This document shows, one piece after another, positions 1 to 7,721 of a stretch of DNA of 64,000 nucleotides. The notes under the pieces are model-generated. The model ran no database searches and was not told the DNA's origin. It saw nothing but the letters and a program-made list of their open reading frames with translations. Location of the stretch: NCBI RefSeq assembly GCF_030285665.1, contig NZ_CP127295.1, positions 3,720,001 through 3,784,000 on the forward strand, given 5' to 3'. Origin of the DNA: Amycolatopsis mongoliensis. GTDB lineage: Bacteria > Actinomycetota > Actinomycetes > Mycobacteriales > Pseudonocardiaceae. The position numbers were made by a program, and so were the translations under genes. How positions within the stretch are numbered: the first letter of the stretch is position 1; each line of letters begins with the position of its first letter.

Positions 1-284
1 CCGCCGTGCCGCGCTCGGTGTTCTGGCCGGTGCCGAACGTCGACTCCGCGCTCGTCGCCTTCGAACGCGGTGACGCTCCGGCGTCGGACGACCGCGACCG
101 GCTCTTCGGCCTCGTCGACGCCGCCTTCTCCCAACGCAGGAAGACGCTCCGCGCCGCGCTCGCGGGCTGGGCGGGCTCGGCCGAGCGGGCCGGCGAGCTG
201 CTGACGGCCGCCGGGATCGACCCGAAGACCCGGGGTGAGCAGCTCGGCGTGCACGACTTCGCCCGGCTGGCCGCCGCCCGTTAG
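1..284 (+). CDS. rsmA: 16S rRNA dimethyladenosine transferase, C-terminal part (5' end outside window)
   Basis: Only the last 93 or so residues are present, in the frame that opens at base 3 and stops at TAG 282-284. The segment VPRSVFWPVPNVDSA followed by an FSQRRKTLR motif is the conserved end of the catalytic domain and the start of the C-terminal RNA-binding domain of RsmA/KsgA. This enzyme N6,N6-dimethylates the two adjacent adenosines near the 3' end of 16S rRNA, using S-adenosylmethionine, late in 30S assembly. Finding it two genes upstream of ispE fits the usual actinobacterial ksgA-ispE neighbourhood. The methyltransferase core lies outside the window, so its integrity cannot be judged. 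Confidence 0.93.
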   Translation, partial: AVPRSVFWPVPNVDSALVAFERGDAPASDDRDRLFGLVDAAFSQRRKTLRAALAGWAGSAERAGELLTAAGIDPKTRGEQLGVHDFARLAAAR

Positions 285-334
285 CACGTCCACTCTGGAG
301 CTTTCCGGGGGTTCCGGGTGGCGGGGCCCCCGGC

Positions 335-351
335 CCGGGGCGAAGCCCCGG
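335..351 (+). terminator. GC hairpin downstream of rsmA
   Basis: A perfect 7-bp stem (CCGGGGC, loop GAA, GCCCCGG) stands 50 nt after the rsmA stop, in a G/C-rich stretch. No T-run follows, so it is either a weak intrinsic terminator or a 3'-end stabiliser. Apart from this hairpin nothing is seen between 285 and the promoter near 449. Confidence 0.4.
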
Positions 352-448
352 ATGTCACAGAAGTCGACGAGGTTCGGCGAAAATACGCCTCTTGACGTGC
401 GATCTCGCGATTCGGACACCTCCAGTCGTGTGATCTGGGCCAACAGGC

Positions 449-478
449 TTGCTTTCGCTCCTCGGGATCGGTTTTACT
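449..478 (+). promoter_or_regulatory. Candidate promoter for the SAM-riboswitch leader
   Basis: TTGCTT at 449-454 and TTTACT at 473-478 are separated by 18 nt. A transcript from here would start around 484-486, exactly where the closing stem of the riboswitch begins. The positional fit is the main support; the hexamers match the consensus only partly. Confidence 0.45.
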
Positions 479-485
479 CAGTACG

Positions 486-572
486 TCCATCCCGAGCGAC
501 TGAGAGACCTGGCTCGCCGAAGTCGCAGCAACCACCCTCCACGGGGCAGGTGCTACCGCCAGGACCGATGGA
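486..572 (+). promoter_or_regulatory. S-adenosylmethionine riboswitch (SAM-I/SAM-IV superfamily)
   Basis: The aptamer features can be read directly. The closing stem P1 pairs TCCATC (486-491) with GATGGA (567-572). P2 pairs GCGAC with GTCGC around a GA-rich kink-turn region, and GCAACC follows. P3 is CCC/GGGG closed by a TCCAC loop. The signature AGGTGCTACCGCC (548-560) corresponds to the conserved P4 region of SAM-I type riboswitches. High SAM should stabilise P1. The strand GATGGA overlaps the Shine-Dalgarno GGAGG (570-574) of the following leader ORF, so SAM binding would hide that ribosome-binding site. A covariance-model search would settle SAM-I versus SAM-IV. Confidence 0.85.
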
Positions 573-583
573 GGCCGTTTCCG

Positions 584-676
584 ATGAAGAGGGTAGCTCG
601 CCCCCTGCTCCTGACCAGGCGTCGCGTAGTCGACGAAGGCCGCCGCTCCGTGACCGCATGTCGGCGCTCCCGCTGA
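584..676 (+). CDS. Putative 30-residue sulfur-type leader peptide
   Basis: ATG 584 follows a GGAGG at 570-574 with 9 nt spacing; the ORF ends at TGA 674-676. The core RPLLLTRRRVVD with a C-terminal TACRRSR resembles the short actinobacterial leader peptides (TRRRHVD core, terminal Cys near Arg) that precede sulfur-assimilation genes (family recalled, not searched). It lies between a SAM riboswitch and a methionine-transport-type ATPase, which fits a role in sensing cysteine or methionine supply through translation. The single Cys and runs of Arg would be the pause sites. Its ribosome-binding site overlaps riboswitch stem P1. The peptide itself probably has no enzymatic function. Confidence 0.6.
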   Translation: MKRVARPLLLTRRRVVDEGRRSVTACRRSR

Positions 677-742
677 GCTTGCCCGAGCCGGTCCACCTCT
701 TCTTCATGCACCGTCCATAAAGGACGGACTTCGACTGCGGCC

Positions 743-772
743 GGGTGTCGCGCGCTGCGCGCACCCCGTTTT
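743..772 (+). terminator. Hairpin with T-tract just upstream of the MetN-like gene (possible attenuator)
   Basis: GGGTG (743-747) pairs with CACCC (762-766) around an inner GCGC/GCGC stem, and TTTT follows at 769-772. The structure ends 2 nt before the Shine-Dalgarno GGAG (775-778) of the next gene. It could be an intrinsic terminator regulated by leader-peptide translation, or a structure blocking ribosome access. Confidence 0.5.
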
Positions 773-783
773 CTGGAGCCTTC

Positions 784-1797
784 GTGATCACCGTCGAAAA
801 CCTGTCCAAAACCTTTGCCACCAACGGAAATTCGGTCGTCGCCCTGCACGACGTCAGCGTCGAGGTCCAGGCCGGCTCGCTGTTCGGCGTGGTCGGGCCC
901 GCCGGGTCGGGCAAGTCCGTCCTCGCCCGCTGCATCGCGTTGCAGGAGCGGCCCGACCGCGGCGTCGTCCGCCTCGACGGCCTCAACACCGGCACCCTCG
1001 ACGGCCGCCGCCTGCGCGAGATCCGCCGCCAGCTGGGCGTCGTCTCGACGAAGCCGGAGCTGATCGCCGAGCGCACGATCGCCGGCAACATCGCCTCCCC
1101 GCTCGAGCAGCTCGGCGTCGACGGCCCGCAGCGCCGCAGCCGGGTCGGCTCGCTGCTCGACCTCGTCGGCCTGACGCAGCGCGCGACGCAGCGTCCCGGC
1201 GAGCTGACCGAGGGCCAGCTCCGCCGCGTGGCGGTCGCGAAGGCGCTGGCGGCGGCGCCGGCGGTGCTGCTGGCCGACGACCCGACCGCCGGGATCAACC
1301 CGGAGGAGGCCGGCGCGGTGCTCACCGTGCTCGACCGCGCCCGCTCCGAGCTGGGCACCACCGTCGTGGTCACGACGCCGGACGCCGGGGTGGTCCGCCG
1401 GGTCTGCGACGACGTCGCGGTGCTCGAAGGCGGCACGGTCGTCGAGCGCGGCACCGTCCTCGACCTGATCTCGAACCCGGCCAGCCGCACCGCGCAGGCG
1501 CTGCTGCCGGCCATCGAGACCTCCCGTTCTCAGTCGTCGCGCTACGACCGCTCGGTCGACGTCGTGCTGGTCGGCTTCGCGTCGATCGGTGCGCTGCTGC
1601 CCGAGGCCGCGGGCCGCTTCGACGTCGAGTTCGCCACCATCGGCGGCGGCCTGACCCGGATCGGCGACACCCCGGTCGGCCGGTTCCGCCTCGGCGTCCG
1701 CGGCGAGCGGGCCGACGCGGCGCTGGCGTGGGTCGCCGAGCGCGGCGGCCACGTGACGCACACCGCCCGCGGCCCACAGGGCGTCGCGGCCGCCTGA
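784..1797 (+). CDS. MetN-like ABC ATPase with NIL domain, catalytically degenerate
   Basis: GTG 784 is chosen because GGAG (775-778) precedes it by 5 nt and it gives the MITVENLSK start typical of MetN. The 337-residue protein has an ABC nucleotide-binding domain followed by a C-terminal NIL domain (about residues 263-325), the methionine-sensing domain of MetN importers. Walker A (GPAGSGKS, 38-45) is intact. However, the Q-loop Gln is Thr89, the signature reads LTEGQ (141-145), the Walker B Glu is Asp166, and the switch His is Thr198. No metI permease or metQ lipoprotein gene is adjacent. It may be a regulatory or pseudo-ATPase rather than a working transporter subunit. The upstream riboswitch and leader peptide suggest control by sulfur amino acid status. 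Confidence 0.8.
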   Translation: MITVENLSKTFATNGNSVVALHDVSVEVQAGSLFGVVGPAGSGKSVLARCIALQERPDRGVVRLDGLNTGTLDGRRLREIRRQLGVVSTKPELIAERTIAGNIASPLEQLGVDGPQRRSRVGSLLDLVGLTQRATQRPGELTEGQLRRVAVAKALAAAPAVLLADDPTAGINPEEAGAVLTVLDRARSELGTTVVVTTPDAGVVRRVCDDVAVLEGGTVVERGTVLDLISNPASRTAQALLPAIETSRSQSSRYDRSVDVVLVGFASIGALLPEAAGRFDVEFATIGGGLTRIGDTPVGRFRLGVRGERADAALAWVAERGGHVTHTARGPQGVAAA

Positions 1798-1802
1798 CCC
1801 CA

Positions 1803-1886
1803 GCGCCCCAGGGCGGCCTTGGGTGCGTTCAACGCACCGAAGGCCGCCTTGGTTGCGTTGAACGCAACCAAGGCCACATTGGGGCG
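1803..1886. repeat. CCCCAATGTGGCG-family intergenic repeat, variant copy
   Basis: Between the MetN-like gene and ispE, two nested inverted repeats lie in tandem. One has the core GGTGCGTTcAACGCACC, the other GGTTGCGTTgAACGCAACC, both flanked by AAGGC/GCCTT arms. The block opens with GCGCCCCA and closes with CACATTGGGGCG, as in the copies at 6769, 27075 and 47437. It probably acts as a terminator for the upstream gene. Confidence 0.75.
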
Positions 1887-1912
1887 TTTCCGCGGGCACG
1901 TAGGCTGGTCGG

Positions 1913-2875
1913 GTGCTCGCCGTAGTTCCGCCTCCAGTCACCGTCCGGGTCCCGGCCAAGGTCAACCTGCACCTGGCGGTCGACGACCTGCGCGAAGACG
2001 GTTACCACGAGCTGGTGACCGTGTTCCAGGCCCTGTCGCTGACCGACGAGGTGACCGTCGCGGTCACCGAGGAGCCGGGGCTGGAGATCTACGGCGAGGG
2101 CGAAGGCTCGGTGCCCGCCGACGGCACCAACCTCGCCTGGCGCGCGGTCGAAGCGCTGGCCGCGCACGTCGGCCGCACCGGTGAGCCGAACGTCCGGGTG
2201 GTGCTGCGCAAGGGCATCCCCGTCGCGGGTGGCATGGCGGGCGGCAGCGCCGACGCGGCGGCGACCCTGGTCGGGCTGTCGAGCCTCTGGAACCTCGACA
2301 TCACGCGCGACGAGCTGGCCGAGATCGCCGCCGGACTGGGCAGCGACGTCCCGTTCGCGCTCTACGGCGGCACCGCGCTGGGCACCGGGCGGGGCGAGCA
2401 GCTCGTCCCGGTGCTGTCGCGGCACACCTTCCACTGGGTGCTGGCCTTCGACTCCGAAGGGCTGTCGACGCCGAAGGTGTTCAAGGAGCTGGACCGCCTG
2501 CGCGCCGACGGCAACCCGCCGCGGATCGGCGCGCACACCCCCGTCGTCGAGGCGCTGGCCTCGGGCGACCCGCGTCAGCTGGCGCTGCTGCTGGGCAACG
2601 ACCTCCAGGCGGCGGCGGTTTCGCTGCGGCCCGGGCTGCGCCGGACGCTCCGGGCCGGCGTCAACGCGGGCGCGCTCGCCGGCACGGTCTCCGGATCCGG
2701 CCCGACCTGCGCGTTCCTCTGTGAAGACGCGCAATCGGCGGTCGAGGTCGCCGCGGAGCTTTCGGGCGCGGGGGTCTGCCGCACGGTCCGGGTGGCGCAC
2801 GGCCCGGTCCCCGGCGCCCGCGTGGTCGGCGGGGACGACGCACCGCGCCCGGCGCCGCCGCGGGTGCACGCGTGA
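1913..2875 (+). CDS. ispE: 4-diphosphocytidyl-2-C-methyl-D-erythritol kinase
   Basis: This GHMP-family kinase of the MEP isoprenoid pathway phosphorylates CDP-methylerythritol. The N-terminal [13 protein letters not shown] strand, the ATP-binding loop [17 protein letters not shown] (about residues 103-119) and the C-terminal [13 protein letters not shown] motif are all in place, and 320 residues is normal for the family. GTG 1913 stands 6 nt after TAGGCT (1901-1906), so the message is probably leaderless. The stop overlaps the next start (GTGA), implying translational coupling with the ASCH gene. The C-terminal tail is Pro/Arg-rich. Confidence 0.96.
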   Translation: MLAVVPPPVTVRVPAKVNLHLAVDDLREDGYHELVTVFQALSLTDEVTVAVTEEPGLEIYGEGEGSVPADGTNLAWRAVEALAAHVGRTGEPNVRVVLRKGIPVAGGMAGGSADAAATLVGLSSLWNLDITRDELAEIAAGLGSDVPFALYGGTALGTGRGEQLVPVLSRHTFHWVLAFDSEGLSTPKVFKELDRLRADGNPPRIGAHTPVVEALASGDPRQLALLLGNDLQAAAVSLRPGLRRTLRAGVNAGALAGTVSGSGPTCAFLCEDAQSAVEVAAELSGAGVCRTVRVAHGPVPGARVVGGDDAPRPAPPRVHA

Positions 2876-3279
2876 AGCACGCCGAGTTCGCGTTCCCCGG
2901 CCCGCTGCGCGACAAACTGGTCGCGGCGATCCTGGACGGCTCGAAGACGACGACCTCCGGGCTGCTCCGGGAATACGAGCTGTCCGGCGAAGCGTTGCCC
3001 CTCGTGGGGGAGCGTGAACTCGTGCTCGACTCGTCCGGCACCGGGGTCGCGGTCATCGAGACCACCGACGTGCGCGTCCTTCGTCTTTCCGAAGTGGACT
3101 TGCGGCACGCGCTCGACGAGGGCGAGGGCTTCACGAGCGTCGCCGGCTGGCGCGCCGGGCACACCGACTTCTGGCAGGGAACCGAAATGCGCGCGGCGCT
3201 GAAGGATCCGGAGTTCACCGTGGACGACACGACGCAGGTCGTGGCGACCCGGTTCGTCATCGTGGAAAGGATCGGCTGA
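2872..3279 (+). CDS. ASCH domain protein
   Basis: A 135-residue single-domain protein that starts inside the ispE stop codon. The sequence has the ASCH (PUA-like, RNA-binding) architecture: an early [12 protein letters not shown] motif, a central [12 protein letters not shown] strand pair, and a late DFWQ-containing segment. ASCH proteins bind or process RNA or modified nucleosides; some have amidohydrolase activity on acylated cytidine. The exact substrate here is unknown. It sits in an apparent operon of ispE - ASCH - ABC-F, so a translation-related role is plausible but not shown. Confidence 0.82.
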   Translation: MKHAEFAFPGPLRDKLVAAILDGSKTTTSGLLREYELSGEALPLVGERELVLDSSGTGVAVIETTDVRVLRLSEVDLRHALDEGEGFTSVAGWRAGHTDFWQGTEMRAALKDPEFTVDDTTQVVATRFVIVERIG

Positions 3280-3283
3280 GCGG

Positions 3284-5050
3284 ATGGCCAACCTGGTCAA
3301 CCTGGAGGCGGTGAGCAAGTCCTACGGGGTGCGCCCGCTCCTGGACGGTGTGTCGCTCGGCGTCGCGGCCGGGCAGCGCATCGGCGTCGTCGGGCTCAAC
3401 GGGGGTGGCAAGACCACCCTCCTGGAAGTCCTTTCCGGACTGACCGAGCCGGATTCCGGGCGGGTGAGCCATGTCGGTGGCCTGCGGATGGCCGTGGTCA
3501 CTCAGCGAACCGAACTCCCGGACGGCAGCAGCGTCGGCGAAGTCGTGCTCGAACGCTACGGCGCCGAGCACGAATGGGCGGCCGACGCGCGCGTGAGGTC
3601 CATTGTGGACGGTCTCGGGATCACCGCGATCGGGCTGGACACCCCGACGGCGAACCTCTCCGGTGGCGAGCGGCGCCGGGTCTCCCTGGCCGCCGCGCTG
3701 ACCGGCGAGCTCGACCTCGTCGTGCTCGACGAGCCGACCAACCACCTGGACGTCGAAGGTGTCCAGTGGCTCGCCGACCACCTGCTGACCCGGCGGATCG
3801 CGGTCGTGGTCGTCACGCACGACCGGTGGTTCCTCGACACCGTCGCGAGCCTGACCTGGGAGGTCGCGAACGGCCGCGTCGAGCAGTACGAAGGTGGTTA
3901 CGCCGACTGGATCTTCGCGCGCGCCGAGCGGGCGCGGCTCGCCGCGACGGCCGAGGAGAAGCGGCAGAACCTGGCCCGCAAGGAGCTGGCGTGGCTGCGC
4001 CGCGGCCCGCAGGCGCGCTCGTCGAAGCCGCGCTACCGCATCGACGCCGCCGAGGCGCTGATCGCGGACGTGCCGCCGCCGCGCGACTCCGTCGAGCTGA
4101 TGGCGTTCGCCAAGCGGCGCCTGGGCAAGACCGTGCTGGAGCTGGAAGACACGACGTACACGGTCGGCGACCGGACGCTGCTCGACCACGTCACCTGGCG
4201 GGTCGGGCCGGGCGACCGGATCGGCCTCGTCGGGGTCAACGGCTCCGGCAAGACGTCCCTGCTGAAGCTGCTCGGCGGCGACGTCCAAGGCTCGACCGGC
4301 CGGCGGATCGAGGGCAAGACGGTCGCCCTCGCGCACCTGCGCCAGGAGCTCGACGACCTGCCCGGCGACCTGCGCGTGCTGCAGGCGATCGAGCAGGTGG
4401 CCGGGCGCGTGGTCTTCGGCAAGCAGGAGATGACGGCGTCGCAGCTGGGCGAGAAGCTCGGCTTCCCGCAGTCCCGCCAGTGGACGCCGGTCGGGGATCT
4501 GTCCGGCGGCGAGCGGCGCCGGCTGCAGCTGTGCCGGCTGCTGATGGCCGAGCCGAACGTGCTGCTGCTCGACGAGCCGACGAACGACCTGGACATCGAC
4601 ACGCTGCAGCAGCTGGAGGACCTCCTCGACGGCTGGCCGGGCACGATGGTCGTCGTCTCCCACGACCGCTACCTGGTCGAACGGGTCTGCGACACGATCG
4701 TCGCCCTCTTCGGCGACGGCCGGATCACCCACTTGCCGGGCGGTATCGAGGAGTACCTGAACCGCCGCGCCCTCGCCAAGGAACCGGCGGCCGCGGCGGC
4801 CCCGACGGCGGCGAAGGCCGAGGCCAAGAAGTCGGCGGCGGACCTGCGGGCGGCCCAGAAGGACCTGGGCCGGCTGGAGCGCAAGCTCGACCAGCTGCAC
4901 GCGAAGGAGGAGAAGCTCCACGCGGCGCTCCTGGAGGCGGCGACCGACCCGGCGAAGCTGATGGAGCTCAACGCCGAGCTGAAGGGCGTCCAGGGCGAGA
5001 TCGAGGACGTCGAGGGCCGCTGGCTGGAGACGTCCGAACTGCTGGAGTGA
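3284..5050 (+). CDS. ABC-F family ATPase, Uup-like
   Basis: 588 residues with two nucleotide-binding domains and no membrane segments. The first has Walker A GLNGGGKTT, signature LSGGERRR and Walker B LVVLDEPTNHLD. The second has GVNGSGKTS, LSGGERRR and VLLLDEPTNDLD. The linker between them contains the Arg-rich stretch that contacts rRNA in this family. After residue about 500 an Ala/Lys linker leads into a C-terminal coiled coil (EVRGE-type heptads, Lys/Glu-rich), the hallmark of Uup-type ABC-F proteins, which act on ribosomes or branched DNA. Only 4 nt separate it from the ASCH gene. An antibiotic-resistance ABC-F is possible but less likely given the coiled-coil tail. Confidence 0.9.
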   Translation: MANLVNLEAVSKSYGVRPLLDGVSLGVAAGQRIGVVGLNGGGKTTLLEVLSGLTEPDSGRVSHVGGLRMAVVTQRTELPDGSSVGEVVLERYGAEHEWAADARVRSIVDGLGITAIGLDTPTANLSGGERRRVSLAAALTGELDLVVLDEPTNHLDVEGVQWLADHLLTRRIAVVVVTHDRWFLDTVASLTWEVANGRVEQYEGGYADWIFARAERARLAATAEEKRQNLARKELAWLRRGPQARSSKPRYRIDAAEALIADVPPPRDSVELMAFAKRRLGKTVLELEDTTYTVGDRTLLDHVTWRVGPGDRIGLVGVNGSGKTSLLKLLGGDVQGSTGRRIEGKTVALAHLRQELDDLPGDLRVLQAIEQVAGRVVFGKQEMTASQLGEKLGFPQSRQWTPVGDLSGGERRRLQLCRLLMAEPNVLLLDEPTNDLDIDTLQQLEDLLDGWPGTMVVVSHDRYLVERVCDTIVALFGDGRITHLPGGIEEYLNRRALAKEPAAAAAPTAAKAEAKKSAADLRAAQKDLGRLERKLDQLHAKEEKLHAALLEAATDPAKLMELNAELKGVQGEIEDVEGRWLETSELLE

Positions 5051-5075
5051 CACAGCTGCCAGTAATGTCTGCCCC

Positions 5076-6764
5076 ATGAGCAGGTTCGTGGACACGCTCG
5101 TCGCCACCGCGGCGGGACGAGGTCAGCAGCGTGGCATGGTCACCGGGGAGCCCAAGGAGCCGGTCCGGCGGACCTGGGCCGAGGTGCACCAGGAAGCCCG
5201 GCGGATCGCCGGCGGGCTCGTCGCGGGTGGGTTCGAACGCGGGGGTGCCGTCGCGGTCCTGGCCGCGGCGCCGGTGCTGATCGCGCCGACCGTGCAGGCC
5301 GTCTGGCTGGCCGGCGGCAGCGTCACCATGCTGCACCAGCCCACCCCGCGCACCGACCTCGCCGAATGGGCCGAGGACACCGTGCGCGTGCTCGGGATGA
5401 TCGGCTCGAACCTGGTGCTGCTGGGCGAGCCCTTCGACCAGCTCGCGCCGGTGCTGGAGCAGAAGGGCATCGGCTTCAAGCTGATCAGCGACCTCGTCGA
5501 CGCCGAACCCCTCGCCGACGTCGTCACCACCGACGAGGGCGAAACCGCGCTCCTGCAGCTGACGAGCGGCTCGACCGCCGACCCCAAGGCCGTGCGGATC
5601 ACCTACGGGAACCTCTACTCCAACGTCAAGGCCATGGTCGACCGCGCGGAGTTCGACTTCGACACCGACGTGATGGTGTCCTGGCTGCCGACGTTCCACG
5701 ACATGGGGATGGTCGGTTTCCTGACCGTGCCGATGACCTTCGGCGTCGAGCTCGTCAAGATCACGCCGGTCGAGTTCCTCTCGGGCCCGTTGATCTGGCC
5801 GGAGCTCATCACCAAGTACGGCGGCACGACGACGGCGGCGCCGAACTTCGCGTACGCGATCGTCGGGCGCCGGATGGCGCGGGTCGAGGAGGACGACGCC
5901 TACGACCTCTCGAAGCTGCGGATCGCCCTGAACGGCGCCGAGCCCATCGACGAGACCGCCGTCCAGACCTTCGTGGACGCCGGCGCCCGGTTCAAGATGC
6001 CGGCGGAATGCGTTTTCCCGGCCTACGGCATGGCCGAGGCGACGCTCGCCGTGTCGTTCGCGCCGCTGTTCACCGGGCTCACCCTCGACGTCGTCGAGGC
6101 CGACGCGCTGGAGGCGGACAACCGCGCGGTGCCGGTGCCCGAGGGCGACCCGCGGCGCGGCACCGACAGCGTCCGGTCGTTCGCGCTGCTCGGCCGTCCG
6201 CTGGACGGGCTGGAAGCCGAGATCGTCAACGACGCGGGCACGCGCGTCGGCGAGCGGGAGGTCGGCGAGATCCGGCTGCGCGGCGAGGCCGTGACGCCGG
6301 GCTACCTGACCATGGAGGGCCCGGTCGCCACCCAGGACGACGAGGGGTGGCTCAACACCGGCGACCTCGGGTACCTGGTGGACGGCCAGATCGTCATCTG
6401 CGGCCGCCGCAAGGACGTCATCATCATGGGCGGCCGCAACCTGTACCCGACGGACATCGAGCGGGCGGCGACGTCGGTCGAGGGTGTGCGGGCGGGCAAC
6501 GCGGTGGCGGTGCGGCTGGACGCGGGCAGCCGGCGTGAGCGCTTCGCGGTGGTCGTGGAGTCGAAGCTGGCGGGCGACGCCGAGGCCGAGAAGAACCTGA
6601 TGAAGCAGGTCTCGGCGCGGGTGCGCGACGCGGTGGACATGCGGCCGTACGCGGTCGTGGTGCTCCCGGCGGGGAGCCTGCCGAAGACGCCGTCGGGCAA
6701 GGTCAAGCGCGCGGCGACGGCTCTGCAGTTCGCCGACAAGATCGCTCGCAACGCGGACGCCTAA
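5076..6764 (+). CDS. Fatty acyl-AMP ligase / acyl-CoA synthetase (FadD-like)
   Basis: A 562-residue adenylating enzyme that activates a carboxylic acid with ATP. Visible motifs are the P-loop QLTSGSTADPKAV (about 152-164), the YGMAEATLA motif (about 318), TGDLGYLVDGQIVICGRRKD (about 426-445) and the C-terminal PKTPSGKVKR lysine motif. The first half resembles FadD/FAAL proteins that hand acyl-adenylates to acyl carriers or polyketide synthases. No PKS or carrier gene is nearby, so the acceptor is unknown. TAATGT (5063-5068) lies 7 nt before ATG 5076, suggesting a leaderless promoter. A modular palindromic repeat follows as the probable terminator. Confidence 0.88.
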   Translation: MSRFVDTLVATAAGRGQQRGMVTGEPKEPVRRTWAEVHQEARRIAGGLVAGGFERGGAVAVLAAAPVLIAPTVQAVWLAGGSVTMLHQPTPRTDLAEWAEDTVRVLGMIGSNLVLLGEPFDQLAPVLEQKGIGFKLISDLVDAEPLADVVTTDEGETALLQLTSGSTADPKAVRITYGNLYSNVKAMVDRAEFDFDTDVMVSWLPTFHDMGMVGFLTVPMTFGVELVKITPVEFLSGPLIWPELITKYGGTTTAAPNFAYAIVGRRMARVEEDDAYDLSKLRIALNGAEPIDETAVQTFVDAGARFKMPAECVFPAYGMAEATLAVSFAPLFTGLTLDVVEADALEADNRAVPVPEGDPRRGTDSVRSFALLGRPLDGLEAEIVNDAGTRVGEREVGEIRLRGEAVTPGYLTMEGPVATQDDEGWLNTGDLGYLVDGQIVICGRRKDVIIMGGRNLYPTDIERAATSVEGVRAGNAVAVRLDAGSRRERFAVVVESKLAGDAEAEKNLMKQVSARVRDAVDMRPYAVVVLPAGSLPKTPSGKVKRAATALQFADKIARNADA

Positions 6765-6768
6765 CCCG

Positions 6769-6855
6769 AGCGCCCCAATGTGGCGTTCGGTGCGTGGGAC
6801 GCACCGAACGCCACATTGGGTGCGTGGGACGCACCCAATGCCACATTGGGGCGCT
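6769..6855. repeat. CCCCAATGTGGCG-family intergenic repeat / bidirectional terminator
   Basis: The outer arms are perfect: AGCGCCCCAATGTGGC (6769-6784) and GCCACATTGGGGCGCT (6840-6855). Inside are two hairpin modules with GGTGCGTgggACGCACC cores. The element lies between the convergent acyl-AMP ligase and DivIVA-like genes and could stop transcription from both sides. Confidence 0.85.
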
Positions 6856-6860
6856 AGGGG

Positions 6861-7217
6861 CTAGCGCTGCTGGAGCCGCTCCGCGCGGATCGTCGGCGGG
6901 GTGGCGCGTTCGGCCGTGGCTTCCGAAGCCGTGCGGGCGCCCGGGAGGTCCGGGGCGTGGCCGGTGCGCGCGGCGAGCTGATCTTCGACCGCGTCGAGGA
7001 AGTCGTCGACCTCGCGCTCGTCGTAGCCGCGCTTGCCGATCAGCGGCTTCGCGAAGATGACGTGGTGCACTTCGGCGGCGGTCAGGTCGTCCTCCTCGGC
7101 GAACGTCTTGGCGATGCGCCGGACGAACTCGTCGACCTCGTGCTTCGCGTAGCCACGGCGGCCGATCGGGGCGTTACCGAAGGTGACCTCGGCGAGGTCT
7201 TCGGCGGTGAACGACAT
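6861..7217 (-). CDS. Short protein with two DivIVA-type motifs
   Basis: ATG 7217 is preceded by GGAG (7224-7227) at 6 nt; longer in-frame extensions lack a ribosome-binding site. The 118-residue protein carries two copies of the DivIVA/Wag31 N-terminal motif ([13 protein letters not shown] and [13 protein letters not shown], about residues 18-30 and 52-64). The long coiled coil of true DivIVA is absent, and the tail after about residue 85 is Ala/Thr-rich and probably disordered. In DivIVA this motif binds curved membrane at the poles or septum. A small adaptor of polar growth or septation is a reasonable inference. The neighbouring gene at 7386-7700 is a paralogue. Confidence 0.75.
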   Translation of the reverse strand: MSFTAEDLAEVTFGNAPIGRRGYAKHEVDEFVRRIAKTFAEEDDLTAAEVHHVIFAKPLIGKRGYDEREVDDFLDAVEDQLAARTGHAPDLPGARTASEATAERATPPTIRAERLQQR

Positions 7218-7385
7218 GCAACTCTCCGATTCCGGGGTTGGGCGGTGCGAACTGCCGTACACCGTCCTAACCCGGGAACGGGCTCCCCGGAAGGGGCGGA
7301 CCTCGAAGCTCACCCCGACGGGCGCTCCCCGTCCGCCTGTGAGTGAGCCGGGACTACTCAGCGCTGTGTGGCCGGTCTCACACCG

Positions 7386-7700
7386 TCAGGACCGGCCGAA
7401 CCACTTCCGCGGGCCCTGCGTGCGCGGCTCCTCGACCGCAGGCCGCGGGTTCCGCAGCTCGATCAGCGCCGCCTCGGCCTCGTCGAGGAACAGGTCCACC
7501 TGGGCCTGGTCGTAGCTGCGCATGCCGACCGGCATGATCGTGAACTCGACGTAGTGGATGTCGTCGGCGGTCAGGATGTTCCGGCCGGCCAGCGCCTCGG
7601 CGATCAGGTCGAGGAAGGCGTCGACCTCGTCCTCGTTGTAGCCGCGTCGGCCGAAGCGGGGTTTGCCGAACGCGATCGCCCGGACTTCGTCAGGGGTCAT
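7386..7700 (-). CDS. Short protein with two DivIVA-type motifs (paralogue)
   Basis: 104 residues with the motifs [15 protein letters not shown] (about 17-31) and the more divergent [15 protein letters not shown] (about 57-71), then a Pro/Arg-rich end. It shares two-motif architecture with the gene at 6861-7217, so the pair probably arose by duplication. It sits 21 nt downstream of pth on the same strand and may be co-transcribed with pth and rplY. The motif is typical of Wag31/DivIVA membrane targeting, but without the coiled coil the protein cannot form the usual scaffold alone. Exact function unknown. Confidence 0.75.
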   Translation of the reverse strand: MTPDEVRAIAFGKPRFGRRGYNEDEVDAFLDLIAEALAGRNILTADDIHYVEFTIMPVGMRSYDQAQVDLFLDEAEAALIELRNPRPAVEEPRTQGPRKWFGRS

Positions 7701-7721
7701 GGGCTTACCTTGCCACCGTTG

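Noticed and set aside
285..485. A gene in the long gap after rsmA
   Set aside because: Frames here (235-720 and 281-535 minus) cover the riboswitch and hairpins and have no family similarity or ribosome-binding sites.
3257..5107. Long minus-strand frame opposite the ABC-F gene
   Set aside because: Shadow frame with low-complexity composition; the plus-strand gene has both ATPase domains intact.
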